Notes: generated from the letters alone by a model not told the origin. A stretch of DNA of 64,000 nucleotides from Psychrobacter sanguinis (GCF_020736705.1 NZ_CP085990.1:3162001-3226000), one strand, 5' to 3'. Numbered from the stretch's first letter, positions 1 through 9,533 are shown. Program-made: numbers and translations.

Positions 1-80
1 ACATACCAGTATGAAACGTACCGAGATACTTATATACTAAGTCTCGTCGTTTCATGACTTTTATCTGGAGGAAGTTTTTA

Positions 81-665
81 ATGAGCCATGCCGAAGGCGT
101 CAACATAAAACGCCGTAGAGTTCTGATCGCTTCGACTGCCGCTATAGGCGCAGTAGGGGTTGCTTCGGTGGCCACACCATTTGTGCGCTCTTGGTATCCA
201 AGTGCGAAAGCCGAAGCTGCGGGTGCTGCCGTGACACAAGACATTAGTGCTATCGAAGATGGCCAAATGATCGTTGTTAAATATCGCGGTAAGCCAATTT
301 TTGTCGTTAAACGTACGAAAGAGATGCTGGATAACTTAGAGAAGGTAACCCCTCAGCTAAGTGATCCAAATTCAGATGCTTCTGTACAACCTGAATATGC
401 CAAAAACGTTACTCGTTCGCGCGAGCCTACTGTATTAGTTGTAGAAGGCGTTTGTACCCACTTAGGGTGTGCCCCTAACTACCGTCCTGAAGTAGGTGCT
501 GCCGATCTAGGTGGTAGTAGCTGGTTCGGTGGATTCTTCTGCCCTTGCCATGGTTCGAAGTATGACCTAGCTGGCCGTGTCTACAGTGGTGTTCCTGCTC
601 CGTTAAACTTACCAATACCGGAATACAGCGTAGATGGTCCTATCTTAACTGTCGGGGAGGCATAA
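81..665 (+). CDS. petA: Ubiquinol-cytochrome c reductase iron-sulfur subunit (Rieske protein)
   Basis: Rieske [2Fe-2S] subunit of the cytochrome bc1 complex, which passes electrons from ubiquinol to cytochrome c1 on the periplasmic side of the inner membrane. The two cluster-binding motifs are visible: CTHLGC at residues 125-130 and CPCHGS at 154-159. The N-terminus has a twin-arginine-like KRRR followed by a hydrophobic anchor (about residues 14-33), as expected for a Tat-inserted Rieske protein. I chose the ATG at 81 because GGAGG lies just upstream (67-71) and the product begins MSHAEGVN; an in-frame ATG at 54 would add nine residues and lacks a ribosome site. The gene heads the petABC operon, with 2 bases between its stop and petB. 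Confidence 0.97.
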   Translation: MSHAEGVNIKRRRVLIASTAAIGAVGVASVATPFVRSWYPSAKAEAAGAAVTQDISAIEDGQMIVVKYRGKPIFVVKRTKEMLDNLEKVTPQLSDPNSDASVQPEYAKNVTRSREPTVLVVEGVCTHLGCAPNYRPEVGAADLGGSSWFGGFFCPCHGSKYDLAGRVYSGVPAPLNLPIPEYSVDGPILTVGEA

Positions 666-667
666 TC

Positions 668-1894
668 ATGAGCTTTGGTAAAAGAATGATGGGTTGGGTT
701 GATGCCCGCTTCCCTGCTACTGAGACCTATGAATATCATATGTCAAAGTACTACGCACCAAAAAACTTTAACTTTTGGTATTTCTTTGGTGTGTTATCAA
801 TGATTGTGTTGGTCAACCAGTTAGTAACTGGTATTTGGCTAACCATGATGTTTAATCCAAGTGCTGAAGGAGCTTTCGCTTCTGTAGAATACATCATGCG
901 TGATGTTAAAGGCGGTTGGTTAATTCGTTATATGCACTCTACGGGTGCTTCTGCATTCTTCGTAGTGGTCTACCTTCACATGTTCCGCGGTATGCTCTAT
1001 GGCTCATATAAGAAGCCACGTGAGCTTATTTGGTTAATCGGTATGGGTATTTACCTATGCTTGATGGCGGAAGGCTTCTTCGGTTATCTATTACCTTGGG
1101 GTAACATGTCATTCTGGGGTGCTCAGGTTATTCTTAACTTACCTGCTGCTATTCCTGTTATTGGTGACGGCCTTGCTGAATGGGTTCGTGGTGATTACCT
1201 AATCTCTGGTATTACCCTTAACCGTTTCTTCGCTTTACACGTTGTGGCAATTCCACTTGTGTTAGTCGGCTTAGTATTCATTCACTTAGTTGCGCTTCAC
1301 CATGTGGGCTCTAACAACCCTGATGGCGTTGATATTAAGAAGCTTAAAGATAAAAATGGTATTCCGCTTGATGGCGTACCTTTCCACCCTTACTACACTG
1401 TGCATGACATGGTTGGTATCGTGGTATTCTTTATTATCTTCTTCGCCGTAGTATTCTTCTTCCCAGAAGGTGGTGGTTTCTTCTTAGAAAAACCAAACTT
1501 CGAAGTAGCTAACTCATTAAAAACACCGCCACACATTGCGCCAGTTTGGTATTACACGCCATTCTATGCAATCTTACGTGCGGTACCTGATAAGTTAGGT
1601 GGTGTTATTGCCATGGGTGGCGCAATTGCTATGTTGTTCTTGTTACCTTGGTTAGACCGTTCACCAGTTAAGTCGATTCGTTACAAAGGTATTCTATCTA
1701 AGATTGCTTTGGGTATCTTCGTAGTTAGCTTCCTAGTATTAGGTTACTTAGGTGTTGCACCAGCGACTCCAGTTAACACAATCTTAGGTCGTATTTTCAC
1801 CATCTTGTACTTCTTATATTTCTTATTGATGCCGATTTATACGTCAATTGAGACATGTAAGCAACCACCTGAACGCGTTACTGGAGGTCACTAA
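668..1894 (+). CDS. petB: Cytochrome b subunit of the bc1 complex
   Basis: Diheme cytochrome b, the quinone-binding membrane core of the bc1 complex. The 408 residues match the full-length bacterial family. Heme-ligand histidine pairs are seen in the second helix (H90 and H104) and the fourth helix (H191 and about H206), and the Q-site PEW-type region is replaced by a loop reading KTPPHIAPVWYY near residue 290, which is normal for cytochrome b. Eight or more hydrophobic segments can be followed. It lies between petA and petC; its TAA stop overlaps the petC ATG by one base, so translation of the two is probably coupled. Confidence 0.97.
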   Translation: MSFGKRMMGWVDARFPATETYEYHMSKYYAPKNFNFWYFFGVLSMIVLVNQLVTGIWLTMMFNPSAEGAFASVEYIMRDVKGGWLIRYMHSTGASAFFVVVYLHMFRGMLYGSYKKPRELIWLIGMGIYLCLMAEGFFGYLLPWGNMSFWGAQVILNLPAAIPVIGDGLAEWVRGDYLISGITLNRFFALHVVAIPLVLVGLVFIHLVALHHVGSNNPDGVDIKKLKDKNGIPLDGVPFHPYYTVHDMVGIVVFFIIFFAVVFFFPEGGGFFLEKPNFEVANSLKTPPHIAPVWYYTPFYAILRAVPDKLGGVIAMGGAIAMLFLLPWLDRSPVKSIRYKGILSKIALGIFVVSFLVLGYLGVAPATPVNTILGRIFTILYFLYFLLMPIYTSIETCKQPPERVTGGH

Positions 1895-2610
1895 TGAGTG
1901 CTTTAACTAAATCATTGACCGGCTTAGGTTTTGGTGTGGCTATGGCATTTGCTGCCACATCAGCACAAGCTTCAGGTGCTAGCGGTTGTGGTACATTTAC
2001 CAATGCTGAAGGTGTTGAAGAGCATTTAGCGTGTAGTACTGCACCTATCGACTTTAATAACAAAGGTTCATTACAACGTGGTGCTACCATGTTTATGAAC
2101 TACTGTGCCGGTTGTCACACTGCTAAGTATGTGCGTCACTCTCGTATCGCTCAAGACTTAGAAATTCCACCTGAATTGGTTGAGAAGTACTTATTGGTAA
2201 CTTCAGATCAAGTGGGTGATCATATTGATAACGGTATTGACCCAGAAATTCAAGCCGGTTGGTTTGGTGCACCACCACCTGACTTGTCTTTAGAGACTCG
2301 TCTACGTGGTGATGACTGGGTATATACTTATCTACTAAGTTTCTACGAAGATCCTAGCCGTCCTTGGGGCGCTAATAACTTAGTGCTACATAATGCTGCT
2401 ATGCCTCACGTACTGATGAACTTGCAAAATGAGTTAGGTGAAGAGGAATATCGTAGCCGTGTGGGTGACCTAGTAAACTATATGGCGTGGATGGCAGATC
2501 CAGTTCGCGCAGATCGTAAACGCTATGGTTTCTTTGTGATCATCTTCTTATTGATTTTATTAATCCCAGTTTATCTATTAAATAAAGAGTTCTGGAAAGA
2601 CGTTAAATAG
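1894..2610 (+). CDS. petC: Cytochrome c1
   Basis: Cytochrome c1 of the bc1 complex, which accepts electrons from the Rieske centre and hands them to soluble cytochrome c. It has a cleavable signal (hydrophobic stretch at residues 9-26 ending AQA-S), the heme c motif CAGCH at residues 71-75, a conserved NYMAWMADP stretch near the end as in c1 proteins, and a C-terminal membrane anchor before a basic tail. GGAGG inside the end of petB serves as the ribosome site. It ends the operon; a strong hairpin terminator follows. Confidence 0.96.
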   Translation: MSALTKSLTGLGFGVAMAFAATSAQASGASGCGTFTNAEGVEEHLACSTAPIDFNNKGSLQRGATMFMNYCAGCHTAKYVRHSRIAQDLEIPPELVEKYLLVTSDQVGDHIDNGIDPEIQAGWFGAPPPDLSLETRLRGDDWVYTYLLSFYEDPSRPWGANNLVLHNAAMPHVLMNLQNELGEEEYRSRVGDLVNYMAWMADPVRADRKRYGFFVIIFLLILLIPVYLLNKEFWKDVK

Positions 2611-2645
2611 TCTCTCCCTACTCTAAATGAAATAGACAATTGACC

Positions 2646-2679
2646 AAAAAAAGACGATAGAATTCTATCGTCTTTTTTT
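2646..2679 (+). terminator. Intrinsic terminator after petABC
   Basis: Stem AGACGATAGA/TCTATCGTCT (2652-2673) with flanking A and T runs; it is nearly a perfect palindrome and could work in both directions. It separates petABC from sspA. Confidence 0.9.
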
Positions 2680-2766
2680 ATGGCTTATATTTAGTAAAAA
2701 TTCTGCAATTGATTAACCTAGGCAGTTTGGGTACTATGCTAATCTATTTATTGCTTTATGTAGTCT

Positions 2767-3381
2767 ATGATTGATCCTAAAGACATTCCTGACAGCCAAA
2801 TTATATTGTATGCCGATGACGGCTACGATAGTCACGTGGTTCGGCTTTTGTTAGCAGAAAAAAAGACAAAATATTATTTGTCCCTTTTGGACAGCGAGCG
2901 CCCTGAAGATTTACGTCAGCTTAATCCCTACAATACGATACCCGTTTTGGTACACCGCGATTTTAGTTTGTATGAGCTCAACGTTATCTTTGAGTATTTG
3001 GAAGACCGATATCATGGTCATAAGCTATTGCCAGATACTCCAAAGCAAAAAGCACTGCAACGTCAGTTGGCTTGGCGCATTCAAAACGATTGGTTAAAAC
3101 TGGGGCGGATACTGTTAACGCATAAAGACAGCCTAAATTTACAGCAGGCACAAATTGCCCGCCAAAAGCTTTCTGATGCGCTAGTTACTTTGTCACCGAT
3201 ATTTGGTCAAACTAATTATTTTATGTCGGACGACTTTGGGTGGTGTGATGTGCTACTGGGCGCTATGCTATATCGCCTAGATGAGATGCAAATTCAGCTG
3301 CCTACTCATTTATGTCGGCCTTTAATTGACTATCAAAAACGAATTTTTGAGCGTGAAAGCTTTTTACAAACTATCGATTAA
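2767..3381 (+). CDS. sspA: Stringent starvation protein A
   Basis: RNA polymerase-associated regulator with a glutathione-transferase fold but no transferase activity in the known family. The 204 residues show an N-terminal thioredoxin-like domain, with the cis-proline region NPYNTIPVLV near residue 58 and YELNVIFEYLEDRY following, and then a helical C-terminal domain. It is followed 80 bases later by sspB, the usual arrangement, and preceded by petABC, a gene order common in gammaproteobacteria. The start ATG at 2767 has only a weak ribosome site (TGTAGTCT). The assignment rests on fold motifs and context. Confidence 0.93.
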   Translation: MIDPKDIPDSQIILYADDGYDSHVVRLLLAEKKTKYYLSLLDSERPEDLRQLNPYNTIPVLVHRDFSLYELNVIFEYLEDRYHGHKLLPDTPKQKALQRQLAWRIQNDWLKLGRILLTHKDSLNLQQAQIARQKLSDALVTLSPIFGQTNYFMSDDFGWCDVLLGAMLYRLDEMQIQLPTHLCRPLIDYQKRIFERESFLQTID

Positions 3382-3462
3382 CCTTATTCTTCTCTATCTC
3401 AAAAATTCATCTCATTAATAATGTTTAAAAGCGGTTAAAATTTATTATAACAAGAGGTTACC

Positions 3463-3900
3463 ATGACAGAAGACCTAAAATTAACGCCTACTCGTCCTTA
3501 TATGATTAGAGCCTTTTATGAGTGGTTAGAGGACAATGCGCTTACCCCTTATTTATTGGTAGATGCCACCCAAGAAAACTTAGTTATTCCTACTGAGCAT
3601 GTCCAAAATGGACAAATTGTACTAAACATTGCCAGCCAAGCTACTGGCAATATGACCATAGACAATAATTATATTAATTTTAATGCGCGATTTGGTGGTG
3701 TCTCTCGTGAGTTATGGATTCCTATGCCAGCAGTGATGGCGCTGTTTGCGAAAGAAAACCAATCTATAGCCATGCCATTTGACCCTTCAGAATATGATGA
3801 TTTTGTTCCTGAAGCTTCTGAAGCCCCTAAATCTGCACCGGCTGCTAAAGCAGATACGGTTGAGCGCGCCAAAAAAGCGGGTCTAAAAATCCTTAAATAG
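3463..3900 (+). CDS. sspB: ClpXP adaptor SspB
   Basis: SspB tethers ssrA-tagged proteins to the ClpXP protease after ribosome rescue. The 145-residue protein has the SspB core (PTRPYMIRAFYEWLEDN at the start; ARFGGVSRELWIPMPAVMALFA in the middle), an Ala/Pro-rich flexible linker at about residues 105-128, and a short basic/hydrophobic C-terminal tail (LKILK) matching the ClpX-docking module. AGAGG at 3453-3457 is a good ribosome site. It lies directly after sspA and is closed by a terminator at about 4012-4037. Confidence 0.94.
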   Translation: MTEDLKLTPTRPYMIRAFYEWLEDNALTPYLLVDATQENLVIPTEHVQNGQIVLNIASQATGNMTIDNNYINFNARFGGVSRELWIPMPAVMALFAKENQSIAMPFDPSEYDDFVPEASEAPKSAPAAKADTVERAKKAGLKILK

Positions 3901-4011
3901 TTGTTATCAGGCTTTATTTTAAGTGGTTTAATTTAAGCGATTTGACTTATGTATTTGAGTTTATACATTTGAACTTAAGCTATTTAAATTGCTAAAAACC
4001 ATTGATAATAG

Positions 4012-4037
4012 AAAGGTCTCTTTTTTAGAGACCTTTT
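4012..4037 (+). terminator. Intrinsic terminator after sspB
   Basis: Stem AAAGGTCTC/GAGACCTTT (4012-4020 and 4028-4036) with a T-rich loop and T residues after it. Confidence 0.85.
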
Positions 4038-4108
4038 ATTTGCGCCAAAAAAAGGCTTTATTGGCGTAAAAAGACAGTCCACCCATTAACTTATTGTGTG
4101 ATGATGCC

Positions 4109-4744
4109 ATGCCCAATTATTCCATCAGTCCGGACATATTAATTTATCTATTTGATATGATCGGTGTCATTGCCTGTGCCATAGCGGGTACTTTGCTTGC
4201 TCAACATAAAGGATTTGATATTGCAGGCTGTATTTTAGTCTCTATGGCAAATGCGATTGGTGGTGGAACTATACGAGATGTGGTCTTAGACCGTCATCCC
4301 TTATTTTGGATGACTGATTTAAACTACGTTATCGTTATTACCATTACCTCCCTGGCCTTACAGATATTCTTCCATCTGTACCATAAGATTGATACCGCAG
4401 TTAAACTTTTTGATGCCATTGGTTTGGCGGCCTTCAGCGTCATTGGGTTAAAGGTCGCTCTTTCCCAAGGGGTGGCTCCTGTTATCGCCATTCTTATGGG
4501 CGTGTGTACTGCCATTGTTGGCGGACTGGTGAGAGATATTATTTGTAATGAGATCCCCCTAGTGTTACAGAAAGAGATTTATATTACCGCCAGTGTGATA
4601 GGTTCATGCTTTTATTTAGTGATGGATGCCTTAGGGCTTCAAACAGGTATGAATGATTTAATTACTTTAGGGGTTATTTTTATCATACGGGTTCTAGCCC
4701 TAAGATTCGACTGGCACTTACCCTCTATACGCTTGGTCGACTAA
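4109..4744 (+). CDS. TRIC-type cation channel family membrane protein (UPF0126, YicG-like)
   Basis: Small integral membrane protein of the UPF0126/TRIC family; bacterial members form trimeric cation channels in structural studies, but the physiological role here is unknown. Six to seven hydrophobic segments are visible, and the family's duplicated motif occurs twice: GGGTIRDVVLDR near residue 50 and GGLVRDII near residue 135. I chose the ATG at 4109 (MPNYSIS); an upstream in-frame TTG at 4094 would add five residues. No strong ribosome site is seen for either. It stands alone between two terminators, convergent with recJ. Confidence 0.88.
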   Translation: MPNYSISPDILIYLFDMIGVIACAIAGTLLAQHKGFDIAGCILVSMANAIGGGTIRDVVLDRHPLFWMTDLNYVIVITITSLALQIFFHLYHKIDTAVKLFDAIGLAAFSVIGLKVALSQGVAPVIAILMGVCTAIVGGLVRDIICNEIPLVLQKEIYITASVIGSCFYLVMDALGLQTGMNDLITLGVIFIIRVLALRFDWHLPSIRLVD

Positions 4745-4767
4745 AACTAATATACAAACTAAGACAC

Positions 4768-4801
4768 AAAAAAGCCCATACTTCGACAGTTGGGCTTTTT
4801 T
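4768..4801. terminator. Bidirectional terminator between the TRIC-type gene and recJ
   Basis: Stem AAAAAGCCCA/TGGGCTTTTT (4769-4778 and 4791-4800) with A and T runs on both sides, set between two convergent genes. Confidence 0.88.
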
Positions 4802-4873
4802 ATTTATTAAAAGATACTTTAATTTAAGCACTAAAAACAGCGTTCATATAAACACTGAAATATGAAATATCCA

Positions 4874-6721
4874 TTACGGTGCTATTTCAACCACTGCTAA
4901 ATCTCTAACCATCAACTGAATATTTTGATTGCCATTCCATTCATTAATGTCTAATTCAAATAACACGTGTACCTCTTTGGCTCTATAGTCCCACTTAGCA
5001 TTGTCATAATTAAACCAGATAGCATCAATCGGATACAGCACTCCAGGATATCTCAAAGAAAGTTTTAGATGCTTGTCTTTTAAGATGCGCGTCTCTATTA
5101 CTTCAAATACCCCGTCAAATTGAGGGGGCACAAAGCCATGTCCCCAGATATAGCCTTGGGTCAAAGACTCTACAAACTGTAGGCTAAAATCCTGTGCCAA
5201 TAAATTACCATCGGTAAATTGCTCTTCTTCAAATACTGAAGCATCATAGGTCTGCATTAAGTCTTCAAAAGCTTTGGCAAAGGCCTCAAAATCCTTTTTC
5301 TTGAGCGTTAGACCAGCGGCCATAGCATGACCCCCAAAATGAGTAATCAACTCAGGATCGCCCTCTGCGATGCTTTCAATGGCATCTCGAATATGAATAC
5401 CGGGAATAGATCTGGCCGAGCCCTTAATGGCATCTTCGGCACCTAGCTTGGTGTCATCAGCTGGCGCAAAAACTATTGCTGGGCGATAATGGGTTTCTTT
5501 GAGCCTACCTGCCACAATACCAATCACCCCTTGATGCCAATCGTCTTGATATAAGATTAAACTACGTAAGTCACTAGGTTTAGATTTGTCTTCAGTAATT
5601 ACATCTGTATCTGACTGGTTTGATTGAGAGTGCTGGGCTAACAGCTGACTACTATTTTCATCAGAATCTGAGTCTTGAGACGACTGTAATTGACGTAGGA
5701 TATCATCAGCCTGATCACGCATCCCCCCTTCCACATAGCGACGTTCTTTATTCAGCTTATCTAACTCAAATGCCAAACGCTTAGCGTCTTCCATACTATC
5801 GGCGATTAAACATTCAATACCGATACTCATGTTGTCCATACGTCCAGCGGCGTTGATACGAGGTCCAATCACAAAGCCAAAATCCTGCACTGTCATTTTT
5901 CGCGGATCACGGCCAGCAAGCTCAAGTAAAGCTAAGATACCTAAAGAACAGCGACCTTCGCGGATGGCCACTAAGCCATGGGCAACTAAAGTTCGGTTAT
6001 TGTGATCCAATACCCCAACATCGGCTATCGTCCCCAACGCCACTAAGTCTAGATAACGACTTACTTGCACGCTTGAGCGCCCCGCTTCACGTCGATACTT
6101 TGATAGCCGCCCTAATAGATAGAACGCCACACCCACACCCACCAAAGCTTTGCTGTCAAATGTACATTGCAGCTGGTTGGGATTAACTACCGCATCCGCT
6201 GCTGGGTTGGGCTTTGTGGTTAAATGATGGTCAGTAATAACTACGCTGATATTGTTCTCATTGGCTTTAGCCACCCCTTCATGGCTGGAAATACCATTGT
6301 CTACAGTGACAATCACCTCAGGTGCATACTGATCAATACCCAATTGCACTATCTCTGGAGTCAGACCATAGCCATATTTAAATCTATCTGGCACCACAAA
6401 GTCGACTTGAGCGCCCATTTCGGTCAATACCCTCATCATTAATGCGGTACTGGTCGCCCCGTCACAATCAAAGTCACCCACGATTAAAATGCGTTGCTGC
6501 TGCTCAATCGCCTCATCCAATATCTGAACCGCTTTATCGATATCTTTTAGACCATCAGCAGGCAATAAGCTCGATAAACCATATTCAAGCTCATCGCTAC
6601 TGTCGACACCTCTTGCCAAAAATAAACGCGTTAAAGTTGGTGATTGCTGATACAAAGTTTGTAAATTTTCAGGCAGATCATCTGGTAATTTGCCAGTAAA
6701 ACGAGGGGTTAAATTCAACAT
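4874..6721 (-). CDS. recJ: Single-stranded-DNA-specific exonuclease RecJ
   Basis: 5'-3' single-strand DNA exonuclease of recombination and mismatch repair. The DHH-family metal motifs are present: DFDCDGATS near residue 83, VDNGIS near 140, TDHHLT near 163 and DVG near 235. The DHHA1 motif GGHAMAAGL lies near 470, followed by the C-terminal OB-type domain. At 615 residues it is a little longer than the usual 560-580; the excess is a Ser/Asp/Gln-rich insert at about residues 345-385 between the two catalytic domains. The reading frame is otherwise clean. It is divergent from the small gene at 7032. Confidence 0.96.
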   Translation of the reverse strand: MLNLTPRFTGKLPDDLPENLQTLYQQSPTLTRLFLARGVDSSDELEYGLSSLLPADGLKDIDKAVQILDEAIEQQQRILIVGDFDCDGATSTALMMRVLTEMGAQVDFVVPDRFKYGYGLTPEIVQLGIDQYAPEVIVTVDNGISSHEGVAKANENNISVVITDHHLTTKPNPAADAVVNPNQLQCTFDSKALVGVGVAFYLLGRLSKYRREAGRSSVQVSRYLDLVALGTIADVGVLDHNNRTLVAHGLVAIREGRCSLGILALLELAGRDPRKMTVQDFGFVIGPRINAAGRMDNMSIGIECLIADSMEDAKRLAFELDKLNKERRYVEGGMRDQADDILRQLQSSQDSDSDENSSQLLAQHSQSNQSDTDVITEDKSKPSDLRSLILYQDDWHQGVIGIVAGRLKETHYRPAIVFAPADDTKLGAEDAIKGSARSIPGIHIRDAIESIAEGDPELITHFGGHAMAAGLTLKKKDFEAFAKAFEDLMQTYDASVFEEEQFTDGNLLAQDFSLQFVESLTQGYIWGHGFVPPQFDGVFEVIETRILKDKHLKLSLRYPGVLYPIDAIWFNYDNAKWDYRAKEVHVLFELDINEWNGNQNIQLMVRDLAVVEIAP

Positions 6722-6922
6722 AGTTTTTAATATTTAACTCATTAAAGGAATAAAAAATGCGACATTTTGTTAAGCATTCTTATAGTAAAAGAATGATTTT
6801 TAAAATAAAATAATAATATTTTTACAAAACTTACGGTGTTATGGGTTGTAGATACAAACTAGCACTTGTGTCAAATGGTGGAGCCTTTAAACTTCTCGTT
6901 TACAAGCAGATAGCTCTCTATA

Positions 6923-6952
6923 ACCTATTTGTCTATTACCTACTTGTCTATT
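6923..6952. repeat. Two-copy 15-bp tandem repeat in the recJ upstream region
   Basis: Two adjacent 15-base units, ACCTATTTGTCTATT and ACCTACTTGTCTATT, differing at one base. They lie in the 310-base divergent spacer 6722-7031, which is otherwise AT-rich and without a recognisable gene. Confidence 0.7.
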
Positions 6953-7031
6953 AATAGATAGCACATAAATCGGACTTTGTCTTATAAGTCCATAACCTTG
7001 ATTATTATACTACCTACTATAAGGATGCTTC

Positions 7032-7547
7032 ATGATAACTCTTCCTGCAGCTGAAAAACTACCTGAAACTATTGATCCTGACTTAAACTTAGAACAGATT
7101 AAAAAAGAGTGCCAACAGCTGGTCAAAAAACGCGCTAAACTGTCTGCAGGTGCTGCTATCATTCCGGTCCCTTTCGTTGACGTCGCTATCGATGCGGGCA
7201 TGTTAACTCAATTATTACCTGAAATTAGCGCCCGTTTTGGTCTTATATCTGAACGCGAATCTGCTATCGATTTAGATGCCAAAGAAATTCATTGGAGCGA
7301 AATGAAAAACCGTGCTGTAGATTTCGCCGGTTTAATGGCTACCCGTGGTGTTGTTAAAAAGACCGTTCAAGGTTATGGTGGACGTATTGTGGCCAAACAA
7401 GTAACTAAATTTGTTCCTCTAGGGGGCCAAATGGTGGCAGCGACTATGGGCTATATGATCTTTAAAAAGATTGCCAATGACCACATTGATGAGTGTTATA
7501 AATTGGCCAAAGGCCTGCAGCAAAACCAACATGGTAGCAATGTGTGA
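7032..7547 (+). CDS. Conserved hypothetical protein, DUF697-like
   Basis: A 171-residue protein that I can place only by resemblance. The middle carries a helix-rich region with small residues (AGAAIIPVPFVDVAIDAG near residue 40) like the DUF697/YcjF-type C-terminal domains often attached to small GTPases, followed by an amphipathic helix and another glycine/alanine-rich segment (FVPLGGQMVAATMGYMIF, about 134-151). No GTPase motif is present, so this would be a stand-alone domain, probably membrane-associated. AAGGA at 7020-7024 supports the ATG at 7032. It is monocistronic, closed by a strong terminator. Confidence 0.75.
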   Translation: MITLPAAEKLPETIDPDLNLEQIKKECQQLVKKRAKLSAGAAIIPVPFVDVAIDAGMLTQLLPEISARFGLISERESAIDLDAKEIHWSEMKNRAVDFAGLMATRGVVKKTVQGYGGRIVAKQVTKFVPLGGQMVAATMGYMIFKKIANDHIDECYKLAKGLQQNQHGSNV

Positions 7548-7582
7548 GATCTATCGGCTTAATGCTAAACCCATAAAAAGCT

Positions 7583-7621
7583 AAAAATAAAGCCCCCATA
7601 TATTATGGGGGCTTTATTTTT
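7583..7621. terminator. Strong bidirectional terminator
   Basis: An 18-base perfect stem (7583-7600 paired with 7604-7621) around a 3-base loop, with core AGCCCCCATA. A and T runs are built into the stem, so it should stop transcription from both sides (the small gene on the left, the PiT gene on the right). Confidence 0.92.
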
Positions 7622-7731
7622 AGCTTTTTAGAAAGTTTAACAAACGTCTATGACAATTTTCTGTGCCATTTTAATTTAACCAATTCTAACTTAAACAACA
7701 CTGACCTAGCTTTGGTCAAAAAAGTGCTTGT

Positions 7732-9345
7732 TTAGAAAATATTGGTCAAAATGAGGTAGCTAATCATAGACATTGTTGCGGCTGCCGGTAAAGTAATCAC
7801 CCAAGCTAGACCGATAGGCTTCATTAGCCCCCAGTTGGTATTTTTGTTGACCATACCAATGCCCAGTACTGCACCTACTAATACGTGTGTACTTGAAACC
7901 GGTAATCCCATCATAGACGCCCCCATTACCACGGTCGCTGCTGATAGTTCAGCTGAGAAACCAGAAGCAGGGTGCATTTCTGCAAGGTTGGTACCGACCG
8001 TCTGGATAACTTCTTTACCGATAAACCATAAGCCAACAATTAACGCCACACCAAAAGTTATCATAACAGGGGCAGGAACTGCCGCTTCACTGGCAATAGT
8101 ATTGGTACGAATAACGTCCATAATCGCTGCAAAAGGACCCACAGCGTTGGCAATATCGTTAGCACCATGACTAAAGGCAAAACCAGCAGCGGTAAATACT
8201 TGCATCCAACTAAACAGGATAAAAGTGGCACGTGTTAGGTCTTCTTTTTGCTTACCTTTGATACTCTTGGTATAAATGTAAGTGGTTAACCAAATCAGCG
8301 CCCCAATCATAATCATTAGCAAGAAGCCATGCAATGAGGTCAACGTCATGTTTACGTTGCTTAACCCTTTGAATACTACCATGGCGGTCATTACTACCCC
8401 ACCAAAGGCTGCAATCAAGGGAACCCAATTACGTAGAGCTTTAAGCGTATCAATACTATCTCTTTCACGCTCGATATCAAACAGTTCTTGGTAATAATCG
8501 GTCTCTAAATCATCACGCTCTGTGTCTTCATCTTTATAAATCTCTTGGTCACGTACCATCTTTGAGGTATAAGAAATTTGTAGAGATTCTGCCAGCTCGT
8601 TTAGCCATTCTTTATGACGTTTTTTGAGGGCTTTTTTGGCCGCTTTCAATTCTTTTACGCGCTCTTCAGCACGGTCGTTATAAGCCAAAATATTTGACTT
8701 AATTTGACCATATAAGAAATAGGCCAAACAACCGCCTAATAAGGGAGACAATACCCAAGAAATAGCGATTTCACCGACCTGGCTCCACTGCACGGTAGAT
8801 AGTGCTGTTTCTGTGCCGCCAATTTGAATCCCCATGACCACCGAACTACCGACGACACCCCCAATAATTGAGTGAGTGGTAGAAACAGGAAGCCCCTTTT
8901 TGGTAGCAAATAACAACCAAAATGCAGCCGCAATTAAAGCAGACAACATCACGTAGATAAATAAATTCGGGGTAACCGCTGGGCCTAACGCATCAAGATC
9001 GACAATACCTTTACGGATCGTATCTGTGACTTCGCCGCCAGCAATAACCGCTCCAGACACTTCAAAAATAGCAGCAACTGCTAAAGCCTGTGGAATGGTT
9101 AGGGTGCCGGCCCCTACTGATGTACCAAATGAGTTAGCAACATCGTTACCGCCAATATTAAAGGCCATAAAGATGCCAAACAAAGTGGCTACAATAAACA
9201 GTAATACTTGCTGATGGTTAGTATAATCTAAGCCCCACCAAATAAAGTAGGCAGTAATAACAACAAGGAAAAGACCAAAGATAAGGTTTGCTTTTCCTGA
9301 CCCCTTAAAATGGGTACCACTAGGTGTAGTTGACTTTGGAAGCAT
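7732..9345 (-). CDS. Inorganic phosphate transporter, PiT family
   Basis: Low-affinity metal-phosphate symporter of the PiT (PitA-like) family in the inner membrane. The duplicated signature is present: GGNDVANSFGTSVG near residue 65 and SHGANDIANAVGPFAA near 395, each followed by PVSTTH-type motifs (LPVSTTHSIIG near 152 and LPVSSTHVLVG near 482). About eleven membrane segments are visible. Between the halves lies a long charged cytoplasmic segment (about residues 215-305) with heptad-like Lys/Glu patterns. It lies downstream of the polyphosphate phosphotransferase gene on the same strand, with its own probable promoter and a structured leader at 9346-9530. Confidence 0.95.
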   Translation of the reverse strand: MLPKSTTPSGTHFKGSGKANLIFGLFLVVITAYFIWWGLDYTNHQQVLLFIVATLFGIFMAFNIGGNDVANSFGTSVGAGTLTIPQALAVAAIFEVSGAVIAGGEVTDTIRKGIVDLDALGPAVTPNLFIYVMLSALIAAAFWLLFATKKGLPVSTTHSIIGGVVGSSVVMGIQIGGTETALSTVQWSQVGEIAISWVLSPLLGGCLAYFLYGQIKSNILAYNDRAEERVKELKAAKKALKKRHKEWLNELAESLQISYTSKMVRDQEIYKDEDTERDDLETDYYQELFDIERERDSIDTLKALRNWVPLIAAFGGVVMTAMVVFKGLSNVNMTLTSLHGFLLMIMIGALIWLTTYIYTKSIKGKQKEDLTRATFILFSWMQVFTAAGFAFSHGANDIANAVGPFAAIMDVIRTNTIASEAAVPAPVMITFGVALIVGLWFIGKEVIQTVGTNLAEMHPASGFSAELSAATVVMGASMMGLPVSSTHVLVGAVLGIGMVNKNTNWGLMKPIGLAWVITLPAAATMSMISYLILTNIF

Positions 9346-9377
9346 GATATTTCTGAGCCAATCGGAGGTGAAAATGT

Positions 9378-9399
9378 AAAACCCCGAGAAATCGGGGCT
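9378..9399 (-). terminator. Terminator-like hairpin in the leader of the PiT gene
   Basis: On the minus strand: stem CCCCGA-TTTC-TCGGGG (9397-9382) followed directly by TTTT (9381-9378). It lies only 33 bases before the transporter start codon and about 180 bases past the end of the upstream gene. It could simply end the upstream message or act as an attenuator in the transporter leader. Confidence 0.75.
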
Positions 9400-9439
9400 T
9401 CAATGAGTTAGTACAAGTCCATTTGATCGAGACATTTTT

Positions 9440-9484
9440 AAACACGGTGTAACCTTGGCTTGAGCCTAATTTATCACCGTGTTT
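9440..9484 (-). other. Two-tier RNA hairpin in the PiT leader
   Basis: A 10-base perfect outer stem, AAACACGGTG/CACCGTGTTT (9440-9449 and 9475-9484), encloses a smaller inner stem-loop built on GGC-TCAA-GCC. It lies between the probable PiT promoter (-10 near 9534-9539) and the terminator-like hairpin at 9378-9399. I recognise no named RNA family. Confidence 0.6.
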
Positions 9485-9533
9485 TTGGCATTAATTAACA
9501 AGGTTTAACGCCAGCGAAATATAAACTGGCTAT